Positions 54,366 to 64,000 of a DNA stretch of 64,000 bases are shown piece by piece. The position numbers were made by a program, and so were the translations under genes. Source of the stretch: Sorangium cellulosum So ce56 (GTDB lineage: Bacteria; Myxococcota_A; Polyangia; Polyangiales; Polyangiaceae); the NCBI RefSeq assembly GCF_000067165.1, contig NC_010162.1:9059001-9123000 (forward strand). The letters are read 5' to 3'. Within the stretch, counting starts at the first letter, position 1. Each line of letters starts with the position of its first letter. The notes below the pieces were generated by a model. It had not been told where the DNA came from. It did no database searches and worked only from the letters and a program-made list of their open reading frames with translations.

Positions 54366-55712
54366 TCAGGACGGCAGCGCCGCCCCCCACGAACTGAGCT
54401 GCACGGCCGGGACGATCGGCGCGCGTTCCCGCAACGAGTGCTCCTCCGTGGCATACAGGGGCTCGCGTGCGAGGGGGTAGTCGCGTGGAGCCCCGTTCGC
54501 CAGCACCATCTGGATGGCGCCGAGGTGCCCGCTGCGGAACGCGGCGGCCGCGCACGCGAGATAGAACTCCCACGTCCTCATGAAGGCGCCGTCGAAGCCG
54601 GTGACCCGCTCGATCTTCTCCCTGTTCTCCAGGAAGTTACGGCGCCAGCAGCGCGCCGTGAGCGCGGAGTGGCGCCGCAGGTTCTCCGCGTCGAGCACGT
54701 CGAGGCCGCGCGCCGAGGCGCGCGTCGCCATCCCCTGGAGCGAAGGAGGCCAGTACCCCGGGAAGATGTGCTTTTGCAGGAAGGGGTCAGTCCGCGACGA
54801 CTCCTGCTCTCTGGTGACGCTCTCGAGCAGGCACACGCCGCCCGGGGCGAGCAGCGCCTTCACCCTGTCATAGAACACCTCGATTCGGCGCTCGCCGGCA
54901 TGGCACATCGAGCCCAGGGAGACGAGCCGCTCCCACCGCGGCTCGTCCTCGAGCTCGTCGCAGCTCATCACGCGGACCTCGACCGGGAGCCGCCGCGCCG
55001 CCGCCTGCTCGCGGATGTACCTCGCCTGGTTCTCGCAGAGGGTGATGCCGAGGCACTGCACCCCGTACGCCTCCGCGGCGTGGAACATGAGGTGCCCCCA
55101 TCCGCAGCCGAGATCCACGAGCCGTTGCCCGCGCCGGAGCGCGAGCTTCCGCGCGACGAGGGAGATCTTGTGCGCCTGCGCGTCGTCGAGCGTCTCGCCC
55201 GGAGAGCTGAAGTAGCCGCACGACGTCTGGAGGCGCCTGTCCAGGTAAAGAGGGTAAAAGTCGTTGCCTAGCCCATAGTGACGCTCGACGGCGAGCCTCT
55301 CGCGCCTCGCCGCCCCGGAGAGCAGCCCGAGCCGGAGCGCGTCGAGCACGCCCGAGAGGCCGCGGTCGAACGACGACGACGCGGGCACGAGGCGCGGCAG
55401 GCGGGCCTCCACGGACCGCGCGAGCTGGAACAGCCCGGCGAGCGAGTCCTCGAGATCTCCCTCGAACGTGACCTCGCGCCGGACATACGCCTCACCGAGG
55501 CCGAGCGTGCCCCGGAGCGCCGTCTCGCAGAGCGACCGACGCGTCCTGAACGTCACGGCGAACTCGGGCGCGCCCGCGCCGAAGCGCAGCCGCTCGCCGC
55601 CCCAGAAGCGCAGCTCGAACGGGGTCCCGCCCTGGCGCTCCAGCAGGCGCGACGCCGCTTCCTTGAACCGACGAGACCACGGCGGCATTTCGCCCTTCCT
55701 GACGATGAACAT
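54366..55712 (-). CDS. cfa: Cyclopropane-fatty-acid-phospholipid synthase family methyltransferase
   Basis: A 448-residue enzyme of the CFA/mycolic acid synthase type. It adds a methylene group from S-adenosylmethionine to unsaturated fatty acids in membrane phospholipids. Key segments are ERHYGLGNDFYPLYLD, SCGYFSSPGETLDDAQAHK, the SAM motif LVDLGCGWGHLMFHAA, GITLCENQARYI, and FLQKHIFPGYWPPSL. The N-terminal lipid-binding part (about residues 20-130) is present, so the length is normal. ATG 55712 follows GGAGGGGGTCCG. It is divergent from the urease operon; the intervening 420 bases must hold both promoters. Confidence 0.92.
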   Translation of the reverse strand: MFIVRKGEMPPWSRRFKEAASRLLERQGGTPFELRFWGGERLRFGAGAPEFAVTFRTRRSLCETALRGTLGLGEAYVRREVTFEGDLEDSLAGLFQLARSVEARLPRLVPASSSFDRGLSGVLDALRLGLLSGAARRERLAVERHYGLGNDFYPLYLDRRLQTSCGYFSSPGETLDDAQAHKISLVARKLALRRGQRLVDLGCGWGHLMFHAAEAYGVQCLGITLCENQARYIREQAAARRLPVEVRVMSCDELEDEPRWERLVSLGSMCHAGERRIEVFYDRVKALLAPGGVCLLESVTREQESSRTDPFLQKHIFPGYWPPSLQGMATRASARGLDVLDAENLRRHSALTARCWRRNFLENREKIERVTGFDGAFMRTWEFYLACAAAAFRSGHLGAIQMVLANGAPRDYPLAREPLYATEEHSLRERAPIVPAVQLSSWGAALPS

Positions 55713-56133
55713 CGGACCCCCTCCGCGGCCCCCCGGCCGCCCGACGAGCTGACCCGAGCTGGGCTTTCCCGTCAAGCAACATGTCATCCATGCAAACGAC
55801 ATCACAACGAGTCACGGAACGCCCACAGCGGCCGGCGGACACCCCGGACATGCGCTGTCGTCAGGGACAGGAGGAACGCAGTGGCTGGCTCGCTGATAAC
55901 ACCGTAGGGGTGTTCGGGAGAGCCCCGACAACATGTTCACATGTCCTGGATGTTTCATGTTCCAGGCGAAGGAGGGAAATCGGGAAGATGATTCGAATTT
56001 CTCCCTACCTTCCTGGTCGTGTTCCTGGTCGCGTGACGTACCCGTCCCCTTGTGTGGGCTGCGCCCCCTCGCGCCCGACGCGCGCTGCGCGCCCTCGCGG
56101 CCGGGGCGCGGTCCGTGGTACGCACGCCGGCCC
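55713..56133. other. Divergent region between cfa and urease operon
   Basis: About 420 bases with no supported gene. It has a low-GC core (55920-56030) containing two adjacent palindromic hexamers ACATGT (ACATGTTCACATGT at 55931-55944) and an imperfect inverted repeat GGGAAAT...ATTTCTCCC (55974-56005). These are candidate operator sites for urease regulation. Confidence 0.5.
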
Positions 56134-56997
56134 GTGACCACGCCCAGCGATCCTCCCGCCGCCCTGCGAGAGCCGCCGCCGCCCGCGCGGCGCGCGGGGA
56201 AGGCCGGCAGCGGTGAGCTCGTGTTCACGCGCGTCGCGGGGCGGACCGTGCTCGAGAAGGCGCTCGCCAGGAGCCCGCTCAAGCTGCTCGCTCCGAAGAA
56301 CCACGGGCAGGCGGCGTGGGTGTTCGTCGCGAGCTTCGGCGGCGGCCTCGTCGGCGGCGACGAGCTCAACCTCCACGCGCGCGTCGGTCGCGGGGCCGCC
56401 GCGCTGCTCAGCACCCAGGCCTCGACCAAGGTCTACCGCTCGCCCCTCGTCAGCCGCCAGCGCCTCGAGGCCGAGGTTCAAGCAGGCGGGCTCCTCGTCG
56501 CGATCCCCGATCCGGTCGTCTGCTTCGCGGGCTCGCGGTACGAGCAGGACATCGACGTCGCGCTCGCCGACGACGCGTCGCTCGTGCTCGTCGACGCGCT
56601 GTCCTCGGGCCGGAGCGCGCGGGGCGAGCGCTGGGCGTTCGATCGGTACGCGTCGCGCGTCCGGGTGAGCCGCGGCGGGCGGGCCGTGCTGCTCGACGCG
56701 ACGCGGCTCGATCCCGCGCACGGCGCGCTGCCCGAGCGCATGGGGCGCTTCGACGCCCTCGCGACGCTCGTCGCGCTCGGCCCGCGCGCCGCGAGCGCGG
56801 CGGAGGCGCTGCTCGCGCCGCGGCCGCCGCCCGAGCGGCGCGCCGAGCTCGTCGCGTCGGCCAGCCCGCTCCGGGGCGGCGGCGCCGTCGTGCGCGTCGC
56901 GGGCACGAGCGTCGAGCGCGTGGCCGGCTTCCTCCGCGGCGCGCTCGCCTTCCTCGCGGGTGAGCTCGGTGATGATCCGTTCGCACGAAAGTGGTAG
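56134..56997 (+). CDS. ureD: Urease accessory protein UreD
   Basis: A 287-residue protein of the UreD/UreH family. UreD binds apo-urease and, with UreF and UreG, delivers nickel to the active site. Matching segments are LVFTRVAGRTVLEKALARSP, FGGGLVGGDELNLHARVGRG, STQASTKVYRSP, and GRSARGERWAFDRYASRVRV. The GTG start at 56134 is chosen because the frame before it is composed of unlikely residues. First gene of the operon ureD-ureAB-ureC-ureF-ureG, with 54 bases before ureAB. Confidence 0.9.
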   Translation: MTTPSDPPAALREPPPPARRAGKAGSGELVFTRVAGRTVLEKALARSPLKLLAPKNHGQAAWVFVASFGGGLVGGDELNLHARVGRGAAALLSTQASTKVYRSPLVSRQRLEAEVQAGGLLVAIPDPVVCFAGSRYEQDIDVALADDASLVLVDALSSGRSARGERWAFDRYASRVRVSRGGRAVLLDATRLDPAHGALPERMGRFDALATLVALGPRAASAAEALLAPRPPPERRAELVASASPLRGGGAVVRVAGTSVERVAGFLRGALAFLAGELGDDPFARKW

Positions 56998-57051
56998 CTT
57001 CGCGCCGCGCCGGCAAAGCCGCGGCATCGCCGCGCCGGAGAGAGGGCGAAC

Positions 57052-57758
57052 ATGCACCTTGCGCCTCGTGATCTCGACAAGCTCGTGCTGCACGGCGCGG
57101 GCTTCCTCGCCCAGAAGCGCCTCGCGCGCGGGGTCAGGCTCAACTACCCGGAGGCCGTCGCGCTCATCGCGACGCAGATCCTCGAGCTGATCCGCGACGG
57201 CCGCAGCGTCGCCGAGCTCATGGATGTCGGCCGCCGCCTGCTCGGGCGCGCGCAGGTGATGGCCGGCGTCCCAGAGATGATCGCCGAGGTCCAGGTGGAA
57301 GGGACCTTCCCCGACGGGACGAAGCTCGTCACCGTCCACCACCCGATCGCGCTCGAGCACGGCGATCTCGCGCTCGCGCTGTACGGCAGCTTCCTCCCCG
57401 TGCCCGACGTGTCGCTCTTCCAGCCGGCAGGCCAGGCAGAGGTGACGGCCGGCGAGGTGCTCGTGACGCCCGGCGAGGTGCTCGTGAAGCCCGGCGAGAT
57501 CGAGCTCTCCCCCGGCCGGCGGCGGCTCTCCCTCCCCGTGAAGAACCTGGGCGACCGGCCGATCCAGGTGGGCAGCCATTACCCGTTCTCGGAGACGAAC
57601 CGCGCGCTCGAGTTCGACCGGACGGTGGCGGCGGGGATGCGGCTCGACATCCCCGCGGGCACCGCGGTCCGCTTCGAGCCGGGCGACGAGAAGACGATCA
57701 CGCTGGTGCAGGTCGGCCCGCACGGGGCGGCGCACGCCGCGCGGGAGGAGCAGCAGGC

Positions 57759-57762
<4 letters not shown>
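57052..57762 (+). CDS. ureAB: Fused urease gamma-beta subunit (UreAB)
   Basis: A 236-residue fusion of the urease gamma and beta chains. Residues 1-100 are gamma ([58 protein letters not shown]). Residues about 130-228 are beta ([56 protein letters not shown]). Fused gamma-beta subunits are known from Helicobacter and some other bacteria. The linker contains short repeats ([20 protein letters not shown]). It assembles with UreC to form the enzyme. Its stop overlaps the ureC start (ATGA). Confidence 0.93.
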
Positions 57763-59474
<1,712 letters not shown>

Positions 59475-59531
59475 GGCGGGGAGCCCGCTCTCGGCCGCTC
59501 CGCGCCTGCGGGTTCACCCTTCTCTCCGTCT

Positions 59532-59581
59532 GCTTCCGTTCGCTTCCGTCTGCTTCCGTTCGCTTCCGTCCGCTTCCATCC
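59532..59581. repeat. 10-bp tandem repeats between ureC and ureF
   Basis: Five units of 10 bases, GCTTCCGTTC/GCTTCCGTCT and variants, precede the ureF start by seven bases. The run is pyrimidine-rich on the + strand and replaces a normal ribosome site. It could vary in length and affect ureF translation. Confidence 0.85.
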
Positions 59582-59587
59582 GCGCGC

Positions 59588-60250
59588 ATGAACAGGTGGC
59601 TCCTCCTCCAGCTCTCCGACTCCGCGTTCCCGGTCGGAGGGTTCGCGCACTCCGCGGGCCTGGAGGCGGCGGTGCAGCTCGGCGAGGTCGGGCCCGGGAG
59701 CGCGCTCTCGTCGTTCGTCGCGAGCGCGCTCTGGCAGGTGGGCCTCGGCGCGCTGCCGCTCGTGCGGGCTGCGCAAGAGCGCCCGCTCGACATCGCGGCC
59801 GTCGACGACGCCTGCGACGCCTTCCTCGTGAACCACGTCGCGAACCGGGCGAGCCGGACGCAGGGCCGCGCGTTCCTCGCGACGAGCGCGCGCGTCTTCC
59901 CCTCCGCCGAGATCCGCCGCCTCGACGCCGCCGTGCGGGCGCGGGAGGCGCTGGGCCACCACGCGCCGGCGTTCGGCGCGACCCTCGCGGCGCTCGGCGT
60001 CCCGCGCGAGGACGCGCAGGCCGTCTACCTGCACGCCTCGCTCCGCGGCGTCGTCTCGGCGGCGGTGCGCCTCGGGCTCATCGGGCCGCTGGAGGCACAG
60101 CGACTGCAACTCGAGAGCGCGCCGCTCCTCGACGCGGTGCTCCATGAGTGTGAAGATCACGGCGTCGACGAGCTCGCGCAGCCGGCGCCGCTCCTCGATC
60201 TCTTCGGGGCCACGCAGGATCGGCTCTACTCGCGTCTCTTTCAATCGTGA
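59588..60250 (+). CDS. ureF: Urease accessory protein UreF
   Basis: A 220-residue all-helical protein with the UreF beginning (WLLLQLSDSAFPVGGFAHSA, then GLEAAVQ) and later QGRAFLATSARVF, HHAPAFGATLAALGV and YLHASLRGVVSAAVRLGLIG. UreF bridges UreD and UreG in the activation complex. The ATG has no purine-rich site before it, only the 10-bp repeat tract. It lies nine bases before ureG. Confidence 0.92.
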   Translation: MNRWLLLQLSDSAFPVGGFAHSAGLEAAVQLGEVGPGSALSSFVASALWQVGLGALPLVRAAQERPLDIAAVDDACDAFLVNHVANRASRTQGRAFLATSARVFPSAEIRRLDAAVRAREALGHHAPAFGATLAALGVPREDAQAVYLHASLRGVVSAAVRLGLIGPLEAQRLQLESAPLLDAVLHECEDHGVDELAQPAPLLDLFGATQDRLYSRLFQS

Positions 60251-60259
60251 GGTGACAGC

Positions 60260-61168
60260 ATGCACGACCCCGGCGAGCACGGGCACGGGCGCCACGACCA
60301 CGACCACGACCACGACCACGTTCACGACCACGACCACGACCACGACCACGTTCACGGGGGCGGCCACAGGCACGCGCACGAGCACGAGCACGCGCACGAG
60401 CACGCGCACGGACACGAGCACGGGCACGCGCACGCGCACGCGCACGCGCACGCACACGAGCACGCGCACGGGCACACGCACGAGCACTGGGCGCATCCGG
60501 GGCTCTTCAGCGAGCGGGACGCGCCGAAGGACCGCGATTTCTCGGCGCGCGCGTTCACGGTGGGGATCGGGGGGCCCGTCGGCAGCGGCAAGACGGCGCT
60601 CGTGCTCGCGCTCTGCCGCGCGCTGCGCGACAGGATGCCGCTCGGCGTCGTCACGAACGACATCTTCACCCAGGAGGACGCCGAGTTCCTGCACCGCAAC
60701 AAGGCGCTGCCGCCGGAGCGCATCCGCGCAGTGGAGACCGGGGGCTGCCCGCACGCGGCGATCCGCGAGGACATCAGCCACAACCTCGTCGCGCTCGACG
60801 ACCTCATGGATCACGTCGCGCCCGCGCTCCTCATCGTCGAGAGCGGCGGCGACAACCTCGCCGCCCAGTACAGCCGGGAGCTCGTCGACTATACGATCTA
60901 CGTGATCGACGTCGCCGGCGGCGACAAGGTGCCACGCAAGGGCGGACCGGGCATCACGCAGTCGGATCTGCTCGTCATCAACAAGACCGATCTCGCTCCG
61001 CACGTCGGCGCCGACCTCGGCGTCATGGAGCGGGACGCCCGGAGGATGCGGGGCGACGGGCCGTTCCTGTTCGCGCAGTGCAACCGGAGCCAAGGAGTCC
61101 CCGAGATCATTGACCACATCCTCTCCGCCATGCGCCGCGCGACCACCACGGCGCCTCCCGCGAAATAG
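60260..61168 (+). CDS. ureG: Urease GTPase UreG with very His-rich N-terminus
   Basis: A 302-residue UreG. Residues about 93-295 are the SIMIBI GTPase that powers nickel insertion: P-loop GIGGPVGSGKTALV, VVTNDIFTQEDAEFL, the Cys-Pro-His nickel site in ETGGCPHAAIREDIS, IVESGGDNLAA, and NKTDLAPHVGADL. The first 80 residues are dominated by His alternating with Asp, Ala, Glu and Gly (36 His by my count). Typical UreG is about 210 residues; such His tails bind and store nickel. No ureE is present in the operon, so this extension may do the job of the nickel chaperone. Final gene of the operon. Confidence 0.95.
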   Translation: MHDPGEHGHGRHDHDHDHDHVHDHDHDHDHVHGGGHRHAHEHEHAHEHAHGHEHGHAHAHAHAHAHEHAHGHTHEHWAHPGLFSERDAPKDRDFSARAFTVGIGGPVGSGKTALVLALCRALRDRMPLGVVTNDIFTQEDAEFLHRNKALPPERIRAVETGGCPHAAIREDISHNLVALDDLMDHVAPALLIVESGGDNLAAQYSRELVDYTIYVIDVAGGDKVPRKGGPGITQSDLLVINKTDLAPHVGADLGVMERDARRMRGDGPFLFAQCNRSQGVPEIIDHILSAMRRATTTAPPAK

Positions 61169-61486
61169 GCCTCTATCGCGCGCCTGCCGCTGCGAGAAGC
61201 GCTCACGCTCCACAGGAGTCGGCATACCGGAGCACATCTGCGCCGGACGCGCGGCGCCGCCCCCTGTTAAAGGAGGACCGCGGCAACGCCGCTTCGACTT
61301 CCGTTTCGCTGGAATACCGGTTCTATTGGACCGTAGGCGGACTTCGGACGGGTGGTAGAGGGCGGAGAGGGCTCCGCCGGGCGGCGCGACTTCCACCACG
61401 ACCGCCGCGATCGCCACGCGATCACGGCAGCGCCGGATGGCGAGGCGGCGCGGCGCACCCGTCGTAGACCAGAGGAGGAGGCATCA
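61169..61486. other. Intergenic region between ureG and response regulator
   Basis: About 320 bases without a supported gene. It ends with the site AGAGGAGGAGGCATCA for the downstream regulator. Somewhat AT-richer at 61265-61330, where the promoter may lie. Confidence 0.5.
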
Positions 61487-62347
61487 GTGAGCCACGCCCG
61501 ACCCCATGTGCTGGTGGTGGACGCCGAGAAGAGGGTCCTCGACAGGCTCGCGCTCGAGCTGCACCAGGGCGGCTTCGACGTCACCTGCGCCGAGAGCGGG
61601 CTCGCGGCGATCGAGCTCGTCAAGGCGCGCCGCTTCGACCTCGTGGTCGCCGATGTGGGGGCGCTCGGCAGGGAGGGCGGCGGGACGATCGCCGCGCTCA
61701 AGGCGCTCGGCCCGGACCTCGAGATCATCGTCGGCGCCCCGTGCTCGAGCGCGCAGGCCGCCGTGGAGTGCATCGAGCACGGCGCCTACGACATGCTGGA
61801 GAAGCCCTACGACATCGACGACCTGAAGCGGCTGCTCGAGGCGGCGATGCTGCGCACTCACCTCGACGCCGTGGCGGCCGTCCACCAGGCGAGCGCCGCC
61901 CTCGTCGCGTCCCTCTCGCGGGACGACTTCCCCGAGCGCGCCGTGGATCTCGCGGCGAAGGTCGTCTATACGACCGGCGCGGCGCTCTCGCTGGCGCTCG
62001 ATCAAGGGGCCGCCCTGTACCAGGCGGCCTCCGGCGCCGAGGTGTCCGCGGCGTTCATCGCTCGGCTCGCCGGGCGCATCGAGGGTGCGCTCGCGCCGGT
62101 CCGCCTGTCCGCGGACGACGCGCCCGATCTGCTCTGCACCGCAGAGGGCGATCGCTTCGGCGCCGCCATCGTCGCGCCGCTCCGCCTGGGCGAGAGCTCG
62201 TTTGGCGGCCTCGTGGTGCTCCGCGACGAGCGCCTGCCTGCGTTCACCAGCCAGGAGGAGCAGGCCATCGGCATCTTCGCGATTGAGCTCGCGCTCGCCT
62301 TTTACGGCCACAAGGTACGGCGCTCGCTCGGCCCCTGCGCCGCCTGA
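61487..62347 (+). CDS. Response regulator with C-terminal GAF-like domain
   Basis: A 286-residue protein. The N-terminal receiver domain (about residues 6-120) has VLVVDAEKRVLDRLALEL, the presumed phospho-acceptor Asp in LVVADVGALG, and the conserved Lys in EKPYD. It is followed by a GAF-like domain (about 130-280: VYTTGAALSLALDQGAAL; FGAAIVAPLRLGESSFGGLV) that may sense a small molecule. No DNA-binding or output enzyme domain is present. The GTG start at 61487 is preferred because of the AGGAGGAG site. No kinase is adjacent. Confidence 0.85.
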   Translation: MSHARPHVLVVDAEKRVLDRLALELHQGGFDVTCAESGLAAIELVKARRFDLVVADVGALGREGGGTIAALKALGPDLEIIVGAPCSSAQAAVECIEHGAYDMLEKPYDIDDLKRLLEAAMLRTHLDAVAAVHQASAALVASLSRDDFPERAVDLAAKVVYTTGAALSLALDQGAALYQAASGAEVSAAFIARLAGRIEGALAPVRLSADDAPDLLCTAEGDRFGAAIVAPLRLGESSFGGLVVLRDERLPAFTSQEEQAIGIFAIELALAFYGHKVRRSLGPCAA

Positions 62348-62486
62348 CGCGCGCGGGATGGATGATGAGGCGCGCGGCGCGCTCGTCCGCGCCGAGATCT
62401 GCGGCGAGCGCCCGCAAATTCTTCGGCGATCGAGCTCAAGATTCCCTCTGGCGAACGCGTTCGCACCCCACTAAAGGAGGGGAGCG

Positions 62487-63182
62487 ATGAGCCCCACCGC
62501 TGCACCATCGACTCTCCCCGCCAGGGCCCAGCGCGCCGCGACCTTCTACCGGGACCTCGTCGGCAAGAAGATCGCGATGGCGCTGAGCGGCGTCATCTTC
62601 TTCGGCTTCGTGATCGGCCACATGACCGGCAACCTGCAGGTCTTCCTCGGCCGGGAGAAGATCAACGACTATGCCGCCTTCCTCCACGGGACGCCCTCCC
62701 TGCTCTGGGGGACGCGGATCGTCCTCCTCGCCGCCCTCATCGTCCACGTCTACACGGGCGTGACGCTCGCGCAGCACAGCCGCGCTGCCCGGCCGGTCCC
62801 CTACCAGGTGAAGGGACAGCGGCACCCGAACGTCGCCGCGCGGACGATGCTGCTGAGCGGCGGCGTCCTCGCCGCCTTCATCGTCTATCACCTGCTCCAC
62901 CTGACGACGGGCACCCTGCACCCCGACTTCGTGCCGCTCGACGCCTACGACAACGTCGTGAAGGGCTTCAGCTCGGCGCCCGCGGCGATTGCCTACGTCG
63001 TGGCGATGGGCCTGCTCGCGCTGCACCTCTACCACGGCGCGTGGAGCATGTTCCAGTCGGTGGGCCTCAGCCATCCGCGCTACACGCCGGCGCTCAAGAA
63101 GCTCGCGGCCGCGTCGTCGATCCTGCTCTTCGTCGGCTTCTCATCCGTCCCGCTGGCCGTCCTGTTCGGCATCGTCCGCTGA
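62487..63182 (+). CDS. sdhC: Succinate dehydrogenase cytochrome b subunit
   Basis: A 231-residue integral membrane protein with five hydrophobic helices and the family's conserved His residues for haem: GHMTGNLQVFLG, VHVYTGVTLAQHS, YHLLHLTTG and LHLYHGAWSMFQSVG. It is the membrane anchor of the two-haem cytochrome b type (TIGR02046 group), transferring electrons between SdhAB and quinones. The start follows a strong AAAGGAGGGGAGCG. It is followed 19 bases on by sdhA, the expected order sdhC-A-B. Confidence 0.92.
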   Translation: MSPTAAPSTLPARAQRAATFYRDLVGKKIAMALSGVIFFGFVIGHMTGNLQVFLGREKINDYAAFLHGTPSLLWGTRIVLLAALIVHVYTGVTLAQHSRAARPVPYQVKGQRHPNVAARTMLLSGGVLAAFIVYHLLHLTTGTLHPDFVPLDAYDNVVKGFSSAPAAIAYVVAMGLLALHLYHGAWSMFQSVGLSHPRYTPALKKLAAASSILLFVGFSSVPLAVLFGIVR

Positions 63183-63201
63183 GCCCGGAGCCTCCGTCAT
63201 C

Positions 63202-64000
63202 ATGCAGCTCAATGCGAAGATCCCCGAAGGTCCCATCGAGAAGAAGTGGGACCAGCACCGCTTCAACCTGAAGCTCGTCAACCCGGCGAACAAGCGGAAG
63301 TACACGGTCCTCGTCGTCGGCACCGGCCTCGCCGGGGGCGCGGCGAGCGCGACGCTGGCCGAGCTCGGCTACAACGTGAAGAGCTTCTGTTTCCAGGACT
63401 CTCCGCGCCGCGCCCACAGCATCGCCGCGCAGGGCGGCATCAACGCCGCGAAGAACTACCAGAACGACGGCGACAGCATCTACCGCCTCTTCTACGACAC
63501 CGTGAAGGGCGGCGACTACCGCGCGCGCGAGGCCAACGTGTACCGGCTCGCGCAGATCAGCGTGAACATCATCGACCAGTGCGCCGCGCAGGGCGTGCCG
63601 TTCGCGCGCGAGTACGGCGGCGTGCTCGCGAACCGCTCGTTCGGCGGGGCGCAGGTGTCGCGCACGTTCTACGCGCGAGGCCAGACGGGGCAGCAGCTCC
63701 TCCTCGGCGCCTACCAGGCCCTCGAGCGGCAGATCGGCCTCGGCAAGGTGAAGATGTACCCGCGCACCGAGATGCTCGACCTCATCGTCATCGACGGCAA
63801 GGCGCGCGGCCTCATCACCCGCAACCTGATCACCGGCGCGCTCGAGACGCACCTCGGCGACGCGGTCGTCCTCGCGTCGGGCGGCTACGGCAACGTCTTC
63901 TTCCTCTCGACGAATGCGAAGGGGTCGAACACCACGGCCATCTGGCGGGCCCACAAGCGGGGCGCGCTCTTCGGCAACCCCTGCTTCACGCAGATCCACC
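63202..64000 (+). CDS. sdhA: Succinate dehydrogenase flavoprotein subunit, 3'-truncated by window edge
   Basis: The first 266 residues of the SdhA flavoprotein. The FAD-binding motif is VVGTGLAGGAASATLAELGY. The histidine that covalently carries FAD is in RRAHSIAAQGGINAAKNYQN. QVSRTFYARGQTGQQLLLGA and ASGGYGNVFFLSTNA also match. The sequence QNDGDSIYRLFYDTVKGGDY is typical of the subclass paired with a single cytochrome b anchor. The gene continues beyond the window. Confidence 0.95.
   Translation, partial: MQLNAKIPEGPIEKKWDQHRFNLKLVNPANKRKYTVLVVGTGLAGGAASATLAELGYNVKSFCFQDSPRRAHSIAAQGGINAAKNYQNDGDSIYRLFYDTVKGGDYRAREANVYRLAQISVNIIDQCAAQGVPFAREYGGVLANRSFGGAQVSRTFYARGQTGQQLLLGAYQALERQIGLGKVKMYPRTEMLDLIVIDGKARGLITRNLITGALETHLGDAVVLASGGYGNVFFLSTNAKGSNTTAIWRAHKRGALFGNPCFTQIH

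Overview
The window looks like chromosomal DNA from a myxobacterium, most probably the Sorangium/Polyangium group. Support comes from the very high GC content with strongly GC-biased third codon positions, GTG/ATGA-coupled operons, many lipoproteins with Ala/Pro/Asp-rich linkers, a MYXO-CTERM-like tail, and families common in large myxobacterial genomes (Uma2, DUF1552, SpoIIE-type phosphatases, YihY). This assignment is by style, not by a marker gene. No rRNA, tRNA or CRISPR array was found.

Layout. 1-9159: an eight-gene Bat (aerotolerance-type) operon, moxR (5'-truncated), DUF58, a membrane-anchored protein, batA, batB, batC-like, batD and a TPR-SH3 batE-like gene, nearly all overlapping by a few bases. 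9189-16960: accessory genes, including an orphan ExbD/TolR protein, a small Trp-rich leader ORF coupled to an XRE-cupin regulator behind a perfect 16-bp palindrome, a phospholipase D-type cardiolipin synthase, a second MoxR with a CoxE-like VWA partner, a Uma2 protein and a short histidine kinase. 17071-21738: a radical-SAM/DUF2344 fusion, a small conserved-looking protein and a YihY membrane protein. 21944-26088: two coupled GHKL (Hsp90-type) ATPase genes, the second carrying a C-terminal zincin-like HExxH...HG motif.

26153-30276 is the most mobile-looking part. A 42-bp tandem repeat array is followed by a 3.86-kb segment bounded by perfect 47-bp direct repeats. That segment holds an HTH-sigma-small-protein cassette, an orphan gene, an IS1-like transposase and a small ORF. 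30348-36786: a DUF3160 lipoprotein, a glutathione S-transferase, an ABC-F ATPase and a glutaredoxin-like lipoprotein. 36850-38844: four short same-strand orphan genes in a stretch of lower GC, reminiscent of an accessory or immunity-gene island.

39261-51867: secreted and envelope proteins (lipoprotein, M23-like peptidase, leucine-rich lipoprotein), small stress-type proteins and a Tat-exported DUF1552 protein. They are followed by a leftward operon of a LolA-like lipoprotein, an RluA-RlmI fusion enzyme and a PRPP synthetase homologue, then a GAF-SpoIIE phosphatase, a stranded internal fragment of purL, and a membrane-anchored NTF2-like protein. 51868-53142 is gene-poor and strand-asymmetric. 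It contains a strong candidate small RNA on the minus strand (promoter-like boxes, three hairpins, U-rich terminator).

53143-55712: an HExxH lipoprotein aminopeptidase and a cyclopropane-fatty-acid synthase. 56134-61168: a urease operon, ureD, fused ureAB, ureC, ureF and ureG, without ureE but with an extremely His-rich UreG. 61487-64000: a response regulator, then sdhC and the start of sdhA, which runs off the window.
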